Assembly (NCBI RefSeq): GCF_016735595.1
Contig: NZ_JAERRB010000011.1
Coordinates: 186,001-250,000, forward strand
Length of the DNA stretch: 64,000 bases
Direction of reading: 5' to 3'
Origin: Chryseolinea lacunae
GTDB lineage: Bacteria > Bacteroidota > Bacteroidia > Cytophagales > Cyclobacteriaceae
Position numbers and translations under genes: made by a program. Under the pieces are notes generated by a model. It searched no databases and was not told where the DNA came from. It saw nothing but the letters and a program-made list of their open reading frames with translations. Positions 18,585-27,131 of this stretch are shown here, piece after piece. How positions within the stretch are numbered: the first letter of the stretch is position 1; each line of letters opens with the position of its first letter.

Positions 18585-18772
18585 GGTGTTTTGTTTTTGT
18601 TTACGATTGTTTTTATAAAGCCATGACAAACGAAAGGACCCGGATAGGACAAAGCCGACGAAGAAAATTTTAAAAAAGTTAGTGAGCGAAGACCAGCGCT
18701 CCGTGAAAACTAAATTTTCAGTGAATCCGAACTGTCGATTCTTTTTTATCTTCGGATACAAAACTAAAGATT

Positions 18773-19591
18773 ATGGAAACATCAGACACCGGCACGTCGC
18801 CGGTCTTGTTGGGCGTGGAGCCGGTTCTTCCCGTTGCCAGCGTCACCGATACCATATCGTATTGGCACAACGTGTTGGGCTTCCCAGCGCATTGGACATG
18901 GGGCGAACCACCGAATCATGGTGCCGTTTCGTGGCACGGCCTGCAGATACAGTTTTCGCTCACGCCCGAAGTTTCGGCAGGGCAAGCCATTTTCATCAAC
19001 GTCCGAAATCTGCCCGCGCTCTACGCATTTCATCAGACCCAGGGCGCCGACATTGTGGATCCCCTTGAAAACAAACCCTGGCACATGGCCGGCTACACGT
19101 TGCGCGACATCAACGGCCACTACATCAACTTTGGTGGTGCCTTGTTGTCGGAGCGGGGCACCAACGATGCACACATGCCGGCGGATATTGCCATCGTGGC
19201 CCGCACCCCCACCGCCGAAGAATACGCACACCTGATCGCCGCCGTGGGCTGGACAGCCACGACCAACCTACACCTGACCACCACCATTCTTGCTGCACCG
19301 GTATTCGCCGTTGTGGCCCAGCATAAAACGTCGGGTCAGGTTGTGGGCTGCGCCTTGTTGCTCAGCGACAACGCCAGTGTGTATTATGTGAAAGATGTGA
19401 TGGTGCACCCGGAGTGGCAAGGCAAGCGCATAGGCACGACCCTCATGCAGACCCTGCGTCAATGGCTGGACAAACACGCGCCAAACAACGCATTGGCTAC
19501 CCTCATCACAGGTGAGAACCTCACACCTTTTTATCGGCAAGTGGGATTCGTTCCGGCGTTTGGGATGATGCAATGGATACGGAAGGAGTGA
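18773..19591 (+). CDS. Glyoxalase/VOC domain fused to GNAT acetyltransferase
   Basis: The 272-residue protein combines two modules. Residues 1-125 form a VOC (glyoxalase/bleomycin-resistance) domain, with VEPVLPVASVTDTISYWHNV, WHGLQIQFSLTP and DINGHYINFGG. Residues 135-272 form a GNAT domain with the acetyl-CoA loop VHPEWQGKRIGTTLMQ and ENLTPFYRQVGFVP. VOC dimers often bind or detoxify small electrophiles or antibiotics, and GNAT enzymes acetylate amines, so a resistance role is plausible but not shown. It diverges from the DHFR-YCII-sigma cluster across a 190-nt gap that must contain both promoters. Confidence 0.88.
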   Translation: METSDTGTSPVLLGVEPVLPVASVTDTISYWHNVLGFPAHWTWGEPPNHGAVSWHGLQIQFSLTPEVSAGQAIFINVRNLPALYAFHQTQGADIVDPLENKPWHMAGYTLRDINGHYINFGGALLSERGTNDAHMPADIAIVARTPTAEEYAHLIAAVGWTATTNLHLTTTILAAPVFAVVAQHKTSGQVVGCALLLSDNASVYYVKDVMVHPEWQGKRIGTTLMQTLRQWLDKHAPNNALATLITGENLTPFYRQVGFVPAFGMMQWIRKE

Positions 19592-19637
19592 GACGGCAGC
19601 GTTAACAGATGAAAGGCGATGCCTTTGCGATGTGCAG

Positions 19638-20273
19638 TTAAAACAATTTATAGCCTAATGCCGCCTGATACCAAACGTATTTGTAGCGGGGTGTGAGATC
19701 GGTTGAACTGTTGGTGTTGGGCAGCACATCCCAACCCAGCCGCGTGCTAAACACCAGGTGCTGGACAATGAACTCGGCGCCGATAACAATTGCGACATTG
19801 GTTTTTCGGACTGGCTCGCGATTAAACTCATCGCGTGTGGCAGGAGCGCCCGCCGAAAACGAATCGTGATGGCGGAGCAAGTATGAAAATTGCGGCCCCG
19901 CCAACAACGAAATAAAGCGAGCAGGTTTGATCACCAGCAGCACGGGAACATCAAGATGGTTTGTGGTTCGGGTAAAAGAATAAGGATTGGTAGGCGAGGT
20001 GCCCGTGCCCTTGATGCCGCGGGTGGAAAACAGAACTTCGGGCTGGAGGCTGAGCGACCGGCAGAGAGGAATCTCCATAAACAAACCTCCCGCAAAATTA
20101 ACGGTGGGCTTGGCGGTGAAAGCCTCCGGCAGGGCATAGGCACTGGAGAAATTGATGCCTGCTTTCAGACCGACGTTCCATTGTGAGTGCCCGTGCACAA
20201 ACACCGTATCCTGACTATAGCCGGTGAAGGATATTGCGAACAGGACAAGGAAGGAGATGACGAGCGTTTTCAT
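19638..20273 (-). CDS. Outer membrane beta-barrel protein, PorT-like
   Basis: This 211-residue protein has a signal peptide (MKTLVISFLVLFAISFTGYS) and alternating hydrophobic strands typical of small Bacteroidota outer membrane barrels, for example QWNVGLKAGINFSSAYALPE and FISLLAGPQFSYLL, ending in YQAALGYKLF. It matches the 'porin family/outer membrane beta-barrel domain' group. Its start overlaps the end of the small upstream gene by 4 nt (both on the minus strand), suggesting coupled translation. Confidence 0.85.
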   Translation of the reverse strand: MKTLVISFLVLFAISFTGYSQDTVFVHGHSQWNVGLKAGINFSSAYALPEAFTAKPTVNFAGGLFMEIPLCRSLSLQPEVLFSTRGIKGTGTSPTNPYSFTRTTNHLDVPVLLVIKPARFISLLAGPQFSYLLRHHDSFSAGAPATRDEFNREPVRKTNVAIVIGAEFIVQHLVFSTRLGWDVLPNTNSSTDLTPRYKYVWYQAALGYKLF

Positions 20274-20473
20274 ATTGCTACGTTAACAGCCGATTTGGAA
20301 TGCTGGCACTGGCTATGCGGCACAAGCTCATAGTCAAAATAAACACGCGCTTTTTTGTCGATGTCTTCGAAAAGCCTGCAATAATACAGTCCTTTAAAGT
20401 AGCGCTCCACCACCAACAGGCGGCCTGGGTTTATGCTATCGCACACAATGTCGTTTTCGCTATATCGTGTCAT
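20270..20473 (-). CDS. Small protein, homologous to the one at 22651
   Basis: This 67-residue protein of unknown function aligns without gaps to the protein encoded at 22651-22842: both contain NP, then nine residues later RY, then YYC, then a D..K pattern, then YF..ELV. That is about 15 identities over 42 positions. The shared Tyr/Cys pattern suggests a small conserved domain. It overlaps the start of the downstream barrel gene by 4 nt. There is no signal peptide. Confidence 0.6.
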   Translation of the reverse strand: MTRYSENDIVCDSINPGRLLVVERYFKGLYYCRLFEDIDKKARVYFDYELVPHSQCQHSKSAVNVAI

Positions 20474-20505
20474 CGCAGATTGTGTTTAAATGTGTTAGTT
20501 GGTCA

Positions 20506-20856
20506 TCAGACCTCTACCTCTTCATAGCCGCTTTTGATTACTGTGGATATCATTTTGAACCGCACGTTGGCCGTGATGGAGTTTCTGGAATGCGCCGGAA
20601 TGATGATAGACTGGCCCACTTCAAGCGAGTTGCTCACACCATCGATAAGGATCTGCGCCGTTCCATCGATCACTTGAATGAACGTGTCAAAGGCCGATGA
20701 TTTCTCGGTGAGGGCTTCTCCTGAATCGAACGAAACAACCGAAACATTTCCAGTCGTTTTTTTCATGATGGTTTTTATGACCACGGAATTGGGGACGTAT
20801 TCAATAATCTCGACGATGATGAATAACTTTGATTTTTCGACTTCAGAATTTTCCAC
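20506..20856 (-). CDS. Cupin-domain protein
   Basis: This 116-residue protein has a single cupin barrel: FDSGEALTEKSSAFDTFIQV (motif 1 region), GTAQILIDG and EVGQSIIIPAHSRNSI (motif 2 region). Only one clear His of the metal-binding set (in IPAHSRN) is visible, and the usual HxH of motif 1 is missing, so it may not bind metal in the standard way. It is 32 nt upstream of the small-protein/barrel pair and reads the same way. Confidence 0.8.
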   Translation of the reverse strand: MENSEVEKSKLFIIVEIIEYVPNSVVIKTIMKKTTGNVSVVSFDSGEALTEKSSAFDTFIQVIDGTAQILIDGVSNSLEVGQSIIIPAHSRNSITANVRFKMISTVIKSGYEEVEV

Positions 20857-20931
20857 TGCATAGAAGTTTAGTTAAACGGTGTGCCGATAGAAAAGAAGCT
20901 GGGCAGGCAGCTTTTTTCGTTTAAGCCTGGG

Positions 20932-21145
20932 TTATGCCTTTGCCGTGGGCTTTCCCTTTTTAATTATGTTGATGAGCTCTTCTCTTTTTTTGTGTAGCCG
21001 GGCCTCCATACGGACAAGCAGTTCCGGTTTCGAATTTCAGATCGGCGTCGGTGAGTTGTGCATATTTCAGCTTCAATAGTTTCGACTGCATGGCCCAATC
21101 GCCGGTGATCGTAAAAACTTCAATTGGTTTTTTTGTGGTTTCCAT
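20932..21145 (-). pseudogene. CsbD-like stress protein, frameshifted
   Basis: The first 43 codons read METTKKPIEVFTITGDWAMQ, then KLKYAQLTDADLKFETG, the pattern of CsbD-family general stress proteins. After ETG the frame goes out of register; the family-like continuation ELLVRMEARLHKKREELINI, then a short basic tail, is found in another frame down to a TAA at 20932. Compared with family members a few codons (about 11 nt) seem to be missing at the break near 21030. It could be a true deletion or a sequence error. As read, the protein would be 61 residues with an unrelated tail. Confidence 0.6.
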
Positions 21146-21598
21146 TCGTTTCGTTTTAGTGGACGACCTTACAAAGGACGCGCTATTACCAGCTTGAAGT
21201 CTTATACATTATGTCGGGAATCTTGCATAGATCCCATGTTCTTCGCTTGCACCGATCCAGACTCGCCTCGTTTTGGGGAATATCTTGCCCGATAAAGATG
21301 CAAGTTTAAAAGGCAGCGCCGCATAGCCATCAGCTAAAAGGAAAGGGACAGACGTTTTAGTTTCTGTCCGCTTTCACTGTCAACTATATAGGACGATGTA
21401 TTATTGATGCACCTGGCGGTTTCTGAATGTGGTCCTTGAAATGGGGTAAGCAATTTGTTTCGGGCGAGTCGTCCCGTGTTGACAGGTGAGGCAGACAGGT
21501 GAGGCAGTAAGCAAAGGTGATGATTCCACCAGTGCTGCTGTTACAGATATATTGTATCTTTTATAGATTTCTCACATAATGCGCTAACATAGCATCGA
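21146..21598. other. Intergenic region with hairpin and short tandem repeat
   Basis: About 450 nt without a supported gene. It contains a stem GGACAGA/TCTGTCC near 21348-21370, which could act as a terminator or RNA structure, and a 13-nt tandem repeat listed separately. Confidence 0.4.
21481..21506. repeat. Perfect 13-nt tandem repeat, two copies
   Basis: GACAGGTGAGGCA occurs twice in immediate succession. It lies downstream of the AraC-type gene and upstream of the CsbD-like gene. It looks like a simple slippage duplication. Confidence 0.8.
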
Positions 21599-22159
21599 TC
21601 AAAGACTTTCCAGATTGCCTTTTCGGGATTGCCGCATTTTTTTGAAGTAGGAGGGGGTGAGTCCTGTGATTTTTTTGAACTGGTTCGACAGATGGGCCAC
21701 GCTGCTGTAATGCAGCTTGTAGGAAATTTCGGTGAGGTTCAACTCATCGTAGAGCAGAAGTTCTTTCACCCGCTCTATTTTATGAATGATGATGAATTGT
21801 TGAATGGTGATGCCCTTCACCTCCGAAAATATGTTGGACAGGTAGGTGTAGTCGTAGTTTAGCTTTTCGCTGATGTAGTCGGAATAGTTTTGCGTGGGCA
21901 GCTCGTCGGAGTAATGAATCATTTCCGTGATCACATTTTTGATTCGTTCAATCAGGATGCTCTTTTTGTCGTCTAGCAGCTCCAGTCCCGATTTCAGAAG
22001 GTTTTCGCGAAGCTGTTCCCGTTGCGTGAGGCTCATTTCTTCCAGTACCTCAACCAAACCCAGGTCCACAATCACGGCATGAAGTCCCAGTTTATTCAGT
22101 TCCTCCTTCACAAGTAGTTTGCACCGCAGGCTGACCATATACTTGATGTACAGTTTCAT
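21599..22159 (-). CDS. AraC-family transcriptional regulator
   Basis: This 186-residue regulator has an N-terminal segment MKLYIKYMVSLRCKLLVKEE that is found in a group of Bacteroidota AraC proteins, and a C-terminal AraC HTH pair at about 85-180: YTYLSNIFSEVKGITIQQFI for the first helix-turn-helix and LTEISYKLHYSSVAHLSNQF, then KKITGLTPSYFKKM for the second. No ligand-binding cupin is present. ATG 22159 is preferred to a start 18 nt upstream because family members begin there. It is in a neighbourhood of small stress-type genes. Confidence 0.9.
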   Translation of the reverse strand: MKLYIKYMVSLRCKLLVKEELNKLGLHAVIVDLGLVEVLEEMSLTQREQLRENLLKSGLELLDDKKSILIERIKNVITEMIHYSDELPTQNYSDYISEKLNYDYTYLSNIFSEVKGITIQQFIIIHKIERVKELLLYDELNLTEISYKLHYSSVAHLSNQFKKITGLTPSYFKKMRQSRKGNLESL

Positions 22160-22650
22160 TTCATGGTGTTGGGGCACGCTGCGGGGGTTTTATGTGCAAT
22201 CTTTCTCAAAGATACGCAATGATTGCTTCCCGGTCACTTGGGCCGATGAGGCGTAATCAACCAACACCAGTCCTTCCCAATTCGTTCTGCCCATCCCAAC
22301 CTGTGAATAGTGTAACATTTCAGAATTTGAATGCAATACTTGCTGCGCCGGGAATGACGACCTTTATAGATTAAGGTGACGCAACCTGGCGAGCCCCAGA
22401 CGGCACTTTAAATCAATGCTACGTTTTAAATTCTTTATTATGAACAAACACTCCACATGCCCTGTTTCAATGTTGACGTCTGTCAGCGGTGGTACTACAA
22501 AGAATTTACAGCGGATGATGATCTCCTGGAAGAAAATTCAAATCACGGTAAGGAATACGGCAGGGGTTTGCCTCTAGGGACACCGTTTGCCAACCGGCGG
22601 TGTCTTCACTTTTCAACGTCCTAAACATAGTCCAAAAAAAATAACAAAAA
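22160..22650. other. Intergenic region, no supported gene
   Basis: About 490 nt upstream of both the AraC gene and the small protein gene at 22651. A 55-codon frame at 22457-22624 is open but has no recognisable pattern. Promoters for both flanking genes are expected here. Confidence 0.35.
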
Positions 22651-22842
22651 ATGCGAAACACCCCGAGTTCAGACAATATTTATCCGGTAGGCATGGGCAT
22701 CACGGCAAAGGTGAATCCTGACTTGCCGCTCACCATTGCGCGATACTATCAGCGGATATACTACTGTTCCGTTGTGGGACAACCAGACCACAAGCACTTC
22801 GCGTATTTTGAGCGCGAATTGGTGGCGCCACCGCAGAAATAG
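22651..22842 (+). CDS. Small protein, homologous to the one at 20270
   Basis: This 63-residue protein has the same NP-x8-RY-YYC-YF-ELV pattern as the 20270-20473 product, aligned without gaps. It ends shortly after ERELVAPP. There is no signal or membrane segment. The gene is alone, with an AT-rich leader (AAAAAAATAACAAAAA type) before the start. Function unknown. Confidence 0.6.
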   Translation: MRNTPSSDNIYPVGMGITAKVNPDLPLTIARYYQRIYYCSVVGQPDHKHFAYFERELVAPPQK

Positions 22843-23437
22843 TGCGCCGTAGTATTTCACAAATAATCAGGACATGGACAACACTAACGTTTAGAGACCG
22901 TGTTGTTCTTTCATCTTAAATAAATTAAATCTTATGAAACTGCTGCTTAAGCTGTGCCCGATAGTAACAACCATGACCATGAAAGATATTATTGAAAATA
23001 TCTTCCGACTGCTTTCCCATCCGCCCTCAGGCCTGGTGGCAAAATTCTCGGCAGTACCCGACGAGATCAGAAATCCATTTCCCCCGTTCGCAAATACACG
23101 TGGCAACGGCATGGAACCATGGAATAAGTTGCGTGCCATGCGCGAATGATGCAAGAAAAATAAAAAGTTATGCAACGCGCCGGCCACTGCAAATCGCGAC
23201 GTTTGGAGAGCGCCAATGAAATAAACTAGAGATGGCGAAAGGTTTGAGCTATGCGCGTTCGGGTGCATCGGCTCATGTTCGGCACTCATGCAAGTGACTG
23301 GCCTTATGAACTTGATCGCGCTATAAATAAACGAGCCTGACAACATTATGTAAGCGCCCTCCGAATGGAAAGGTCGGATCATGTGACCTGTTTCATTTGG
23401 ATTTTAAATCGGGCGCATTACAATAAAAAATGAACCA
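22843..23437. other. Long intergenic region, no supported gene
   Basis: About 600 nt without a gene I can support. Open frames on both strands (for example 22934-23149 forward) show no family pattern. The composition is mixed and resembles decayed sequence. Confidence 0.35.
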
Positions 23438-24346
23438 ATGAAGTTTTTAGAAGTTTTTGGAGCAGAAAGAATACCCTGGGAACGAATTGACGACATCAAA
23501 GACAGCGCTCCCGAAGTGATTGTTTGGGCCATTCCCGCCATGTTTTTCTTTGTGCTGGTGGAACTGGTTATCTCGTATAAACAAAACAAAAACTATTACG
23601 ACAAGAAGGAGACGCTGGGTTCGGTTGGACTTGGGTTGGGCAATGTGCTCATCAGCACGTGGATTAAAGTGAGCCTGTTCTACATGGCCGTGTGGATCTA
23701 TAACATTGTGCCGTGGCGCATGGAACTAAACTGGTGGACGCTGGTGCCCTGTTATGTGTTTTTTGATTTTTGCAGCTACTGGACCCATCGCATTTCGCAC
23801 AGTCAGCGGTTCTGGTGGGCCACCCACGTGGCACATCATTCCGGCGAACACTACAACCTCACCGTGTCGTTCAGGCTCAGTTGGGTTCAATACCTGAAAG
23901 TTATTTTTCTTTTTCCGGTGGCCGTCATGGGGTTTCACCCGGTCATATTTTTTGTGACCAACCAAATCGCCATCCTCTTTCAATTCTGGGTTCACACCGA
24001 ATACATTCGCAGACTTCCCCGTTTTTTCGAATACATCTTTGCCACACCATCCAATCACCGCGTGCACCACGGCTCGCAGGAAAAATACATCGACAAAAAT
24101 TTCGGGGCCACATTCATTTTTTGGGATCGCATGTTCAATACCTATCAAAAGGAAGAGGAGCAGGCCGTGTATGGTATCACCCACAATATCGAACATAAGG
24201 CAAATCCGTTGCACATCAATTTCCATGAATACGCCGACATGTTGCGCGACGTGAAGCATGCTCGTGGATGGAAACGAAAACTCTTCTATATCTTTGGAAG
24301 CCCGACGCGGATTGCCAACGCTAAAAAGCAGGCACAACGTGCCTAG
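23438..24346 (+). CDS. Sterol desaturase / fatty acid hydroxylase family membrane enzyme
   Basis: This 302-residue integral membrane protein has hydrophobic segments at about 25-45, 65-90, 95-115 and 150-180, and the di-iron histidine motifs of the family: HRISH, then HVAHH, then HRVHH in the C-terminal half. These enzymes hydroxylate or desaturate lipids or sterols. The Bacteroidota members often act on hopanoids, sphingolipids or fatty acids, but the substrate here is unknown. It stands alone, about 125 nt before the ars operator and on the same strand. Confidence 0.93.
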   Translation: MKFLEVFGAERIPWERIDDIKDSAPEVIVWAIPAMFFFVLVELVISYKQNKNYYDKKETLGSVGLGLGNVLISTWIKVSLFYMAVWIYNIVPWRMELNWWTLVPCYVFFDFCSYWTHRISHSQRFWWATHVAHHSGEHYNLTVSFRLSWVQYLKVIFLFPVAVMGFHPVIFFVTNQIAILFQFWVHTEYIRRLPRFFEYIFATPSNHRVHHGSQEKYIDKNFGATFIFWDRMFNTYQKEEEQAVYGITHNIEHKANPLHINFHEYADMLRDVKHARGWKRKLFYIFGSPTRIANAKKQAQRA

Positions 24347-24442
24347 CAGGTCACGTGATTAACCCGGTGGCACGCTGCTGAAATCTATTTTCCCCATTTC
24401 CTCATAGCACTTCAAAAAAATAAATGTAAAGAAGTGAAACAT

Positions 24443-24462
24443 TAATCGTAATATTACGATTA
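24443..24462. promoter_or_regulatory. ArsR operator, perfect 20-nt palindrome
   Basis: The palindrome TAATCGTAAT-ATTACGATTA ends 8 nt before the arsR start. Its 16-nt core ATCGTAATATTACGAT is repeated exactly before arsM. This is what an ArsR-family repressor would bind. Confidence 0.85.
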
Positions 24463-24470
24463 CAACAAAT

Positions 24471-24797
24471 ATGGGGCTTACCAAAACAGAAGAATTCACA
24501 AAAGCGCAGAACGAATTGGCGGTGTTGGCCAAAGCGTTGGGGCATCCCGCCCGCATAGCAATTCTTCAGTTTTTGATAAAGACCAGGTCGTGTGTTTGTG
24601 GCGACATCGTAGAAGAACTGCCGCTGTCGCAGTCTACCGTGTCGCAACATCTCAAGGCATTGAAAAACGCCGGATTGATAAAGGGCGACATCGAAGGCCC
24701 CAGTGTCTGCTATTGCATCGACGAGAAAGCCTGGAACAAAGCCAAGAAGGCGATTGCCGATTTGTTTGAAAGCTATAAAGAGCCGGGCTGCTGCTAG
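24471..24797 (+). CDS. arsR: Arsenic-responsive repressor ArsR
   Basis: This 108-residue winged-helix repressor shows ALGHPARIAILQFLIKTRSC, then the metal-site motif CVCGDIVEELP followed by the recognition helix SQSTVSQHLKALKNAGLI. The CVCGD pair is the As(III)-sensing site at helix alpha3; a CC pair ends the protein (EPGCC), which may add a ligand. It sits between two identical palindromic operators, so it very likely represses itself and the downstream arsM, with release on arsenite binding. Confidence 0.93.
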   Translation: MGLTKTEEFTKAQNELAVLAKALGHPARIAILQFLIKTRSCVCGDIVEELPLSQSTVSQHLKALKNAGLIKGDIEGPSVCYCIDEKAWNKAKKAIADLFESYKEPGCC

Positions 24798-24818
24798 GCC
24801 TTTTTTTTGATTTGATTG

Positions 24819-24834
24819 ATCGTAATATTACGAT
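24819..24834. promoter_or_regulatory. Second ArsR operator, perfect 16-nt palindrome
   Basis: ATCGTAATATTACGAT is identical to the core of the palindrome before arsR. It lies 31 nt before the arsM start and 22 nt after the arsR stop, so arsM appears to have its own ArsR-controlled promoter or an internal roadblock site. Confidence 0.85.
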
Positions 24835-24864
24835 GGTTATATATACACATAAACAATAAACCCT

Positions 24865-25713
24865 ATGGAAACTTTGCAAACCCCCGAACAACTGAAGCAA
24901 ATGGTGAAAGAGAAATACAGTCAGATCGCCATGCAGAGTAAGGACGAGAACGAAACGAGTTGTTGTGGCGCCACGTGCGGATGCTCTACAATAGATAGCG
25001 CCCTGATGGCCGACGACTACGGCGCGTTAGAAGGCTATGTCGCCGACGCCGACCTTGGCCTGGGATGTGGATTGCCAACCGAATTTGCCCTGATAAAACC
25101 AGGCGACACGGTAGTGGATCTTGGTTCGGGCGCAGGCAACGACTGCTTTGTGGCCCGATCGATCACCGGCGAAACGGGAACCATCATCGGCATCGACTTC
25201 ACGGAGAAGATGGTAGAGAAGGCCAGAGCCAATGCAGCAACGTTGGGCTATAAGAATGTTGAGTTCCGTCAGGGCGATGTTGAAAATATGCCGCTGGCGG
25301 GTGGCACGGCCGATGTGGTGGTGAGCAACTGTGTGCTCAACCTTGTGCCCGACAAGAAGCAGGCATTTGCAGAAACGTTCAGGGTGTTGAAAAAGGGTGG
25401 GCACTTCAGCGTTTCGGATATCGTGCTGGTAGGCGAACTTCCGGGTGAATTGCAAAAAAGCGCGGAGATGTATGCCGGATGCGTTTCGGGAGCCATTCAA
25501 AAAGATGAATACCTGGCCATCATTGAAAATGCAGGATTCAAAAATATTAAAATTCAAAAAGAGAAACGGATCACGTTGCCAACAGAAATTCTGAGCGAAT
25601 ATCTGGACGACAAAGCGCTTCATGAGTTTAAAGAAGGCAAGACCGGAATTTTCAGCATCACTGTGTATGCCGAAAAGCCCGTGAATTGCTGTGCGCCGGG
25701 ATGCTGTGACTGA
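24865..25713 (+). CDS. arsM: Arsenite methyltransferase ArsM
   Basis: This 282-residue SAM-dependent enzyme methylates As(III). SAM motif I is VVDLGSGAGNDCFVA and the acidic loop is GIDFTEKMVEKA. Conserved arsenic-binding cysteines appear in DLGLGCGLPTEFA, SNCVLNLVPD and MYAGCVSGA. An N-terminal Cys cluster (CCGATCGCS) and a C-terminal NCCAPGCC tail are also present. No arsenite efflux gene (acr3, arsB) or arsC is seen nearby. The gene follows arsR with a separate operator, so induction by arsenite is expected. Confidence 0.94.
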   Translation: METLQTPEQLKQMVKEKYSQIAMQSKDENETSCCGATCGCSTIDSALMADDYGALEGYVADADLGLGCGLPTEFALIKPGDTVVDLGSGAGNDCFVARSITGETGTIIGIDFTEKMVEKARANAATLGYKNVEFRQGDVENMPLAGGTADVVVSNCVLNLVPDKKQAFAETFRVLKKGGHFSVSDIVLVGELPGELQKSAEMYAGCVSGAIQKDEYLAIIENAGFKNIKIQKEKRITLPTEILSEYLDDKALHEFKEGKTGIFSITVYAEKPVNCCAPGCCD

Positions 25714-25798
25714 TGAGCCTGAACGAAGAGAACACAACGTCCCAAAGAAATACAATGTTGCTTACCCGTTCAGAAGACGCTTAAGCATCATTGTCGTG

Positions 25799-26635
25799 CT
25801 AATTACCCGCCAGAAACTCGTTGACCATGGCCACAAAGAGCTCCGGAACTTTGCTGTTCACATCCTGCGTCATGGCTTCACCCATGTAGCTGCCGTGAGT
25901 GCCGGGCAAGATGGCCAGACGGGCGTGGGACAGAAGGCGCGACATTTGCACCGTGTGCTCGGCACTCACAACGTCGCGGTCGGCCGTCACCACAAGCGAT
26001 GGTGCCTGTATGGCGCGGAGGTCGTCGTCGCTCCAGTCTTTGAACGTGCGCATGCGTGTAGCATCCCGGTTAAACATGTTCAGGAGGGCGGCGGGGTCGT
26101 TGTTGATTTTCAGGAATGCGTCTTTATAAATTTGTGGCATGTCGCTGAATTGGGCATTGTCCATTCCTTTCCAGAATTCTGAAGGCATGCCCGCGCGTTT
26201 GTAGAAAGAGGAAGCGATGATGAGCTTGTGCACACGTTCCGGATGCCGGATGGCAACTTGCATGGCCGTGTTGCCACCGTTGCTGAAACCAAAGAGATCG
26301 GCGCCGCGGATATTAAGTTGTTTCAACAGCTCGGCCACATCGTCTGCATCCTGCGCGAACGATTCGGGCGCTTCCCTGTCGGATGTGTGGCCGTGCGCCT
26401 GCAATTCCACGGCAATCACCTGATGTGTCCTGGCGAGTATCGGCAGAATTTTTCCAAAGGTGGTGCCAATGGTTGATCCTCCGCCGTGTATGAGCACCAG
26501 CGGATGACCACTGCCGTGGAGTTCATAATACATTTTTATGCCGTTCACCTGGGCATATTTGCCCGGCGCTTGGGCATGCGAGAGAGATGCATTCATGATC
26601 AATAAAATAAAGGTGAAGTTCTTTAGAATTTTCAT
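25799..26635 (-). CDS. Secreted alpha/beta hydrolase
   Basis: This 278-residue protein has a signal peptide (MKILKNFTFILLIMNASLSH) and an alpha/beta hydrolase fold. The oxyanion segment is HPLVLIHGGGST, the nucleophile Ser is in FGFSNGGNTAM, an acidic residue lies in VTADRDVVS and the catalytic His is in LPGTHGSYMG. The substrate is unknown. It is the third gene of an operon with an SRPBCC protein and an ArsR-type regulator; the gap to the upstream gene is 28 nt. Confidence 0.9.
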   Translation of the reverse strand: MKILKNFTFILLIMNASLSHAQAPGKYAQVNGIKMYYELHGSGHPLVLIHGGGSTIGTTFGKILPILARTHQVIAVELQAHGHTSDREAPESFAQDADDVAELLKQLNIRGADLFGFSNGGNTAMQVAIRHPERVHKLIIASSFYKRAGMPSEFWKGMDNAQFSDMPQIYKDAFLKINNDPAALLNMFNRDATRMRTFKDWSDDDLRAIQAPSLVVTADRDVVSAEHTVQMSRLLSHARLAILPGTHGSYMGEAMTQDVNSKVPELFVAMVNEFLAGN

Positions 26636-26663
26636 GATGGAGGTTCTTTAGGTCTAACGTTGT

Positions 26664-27131
26664 TTACGATTTGTTTTTTTGGTTGACAACGTACGCATCG
26701 AGCTTCTCCAGGTTTTGTTTCAAGCCTTCGTCGGCCTTGAATGTTTTCACGACCTGTATAAATTGTTCGCGTGTTTCGAAAACCATTTGCCAACGGATAA
26801 GTGTTTTTTCGCCCTGTTCTTCAAATTCTATGGTCGCGATAAATTTGGGTGCGGTCACGTGTTCGTACACGATCTTTTTGTGAAGCACAATTTCCTTGAA
26901 AATGCTTTTGTTTTTATAGTCGGTTCCGTCGGGGCCATGCATCACGAGGTCCCATTCGCCGCCGGGCTTCACGTCCATTTTGGCAATGGTATTTGTGAAT
27001 CCGTCGGGTCCCCACCAGTGGACAATGTGCTCCGGTTCTGTCCACACTTCCCATACCAGGTCAACCGGTGCGTTTATCGTTCTGGAAAGAAGAATCTCAC
27101 GGTCTTTGGTGTCACTTTTTACGTTTTCCAT
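26664..27131 (-). CDS. SRPBCC / AHSA1-domain protein
   Basis: This 155-residue protein has the AHSA1 (activator of Hsp90 ATPase homologue 1-like) pattern: REILLSRTINAPVDLVWEVW, then TEPEHIVHWWGPDGF, and LIRWQMVFETREQF. Such proteins form a hydrophobic ligand cavity. In many bacteria they are paired with an ArsR-type regulator, as here: its start overlaps the regulator's 3' end by 20 nt. The ligand is unknown. Confidence 0.92.
   Translation of the reverse strand: MENVKSDTKDREILLSRTINAPVDLVWEVWTEPEHIVHWWGPDGFTNTIAKMDVKPGGEWDLVMHGPDGTDYKNKSIFKEIVLHKKIVYEHVTAPKFIATIEFEEQGEKTLIRWQMVFETREQFIQVVKTFKADEGLKQNLEKLDAYVVNQKNKS

Noticed and set aside
22457-22624. 55-codon forward frame starting MPCFNVDVCQRWYY
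   Set aside because: The WYYKE segment loosely recalls the small-protein family nearby, but it does not align with it, and the rest shows no pattern.
22934-23149. 71-codon forward frame starting MKLLLKLCPIVTTM
   Set aside because: It has a usable start and AT-rich leader, but no recognisable domain, and an even longer frame exists on the opposite strand, so coding cannot be told from chance.
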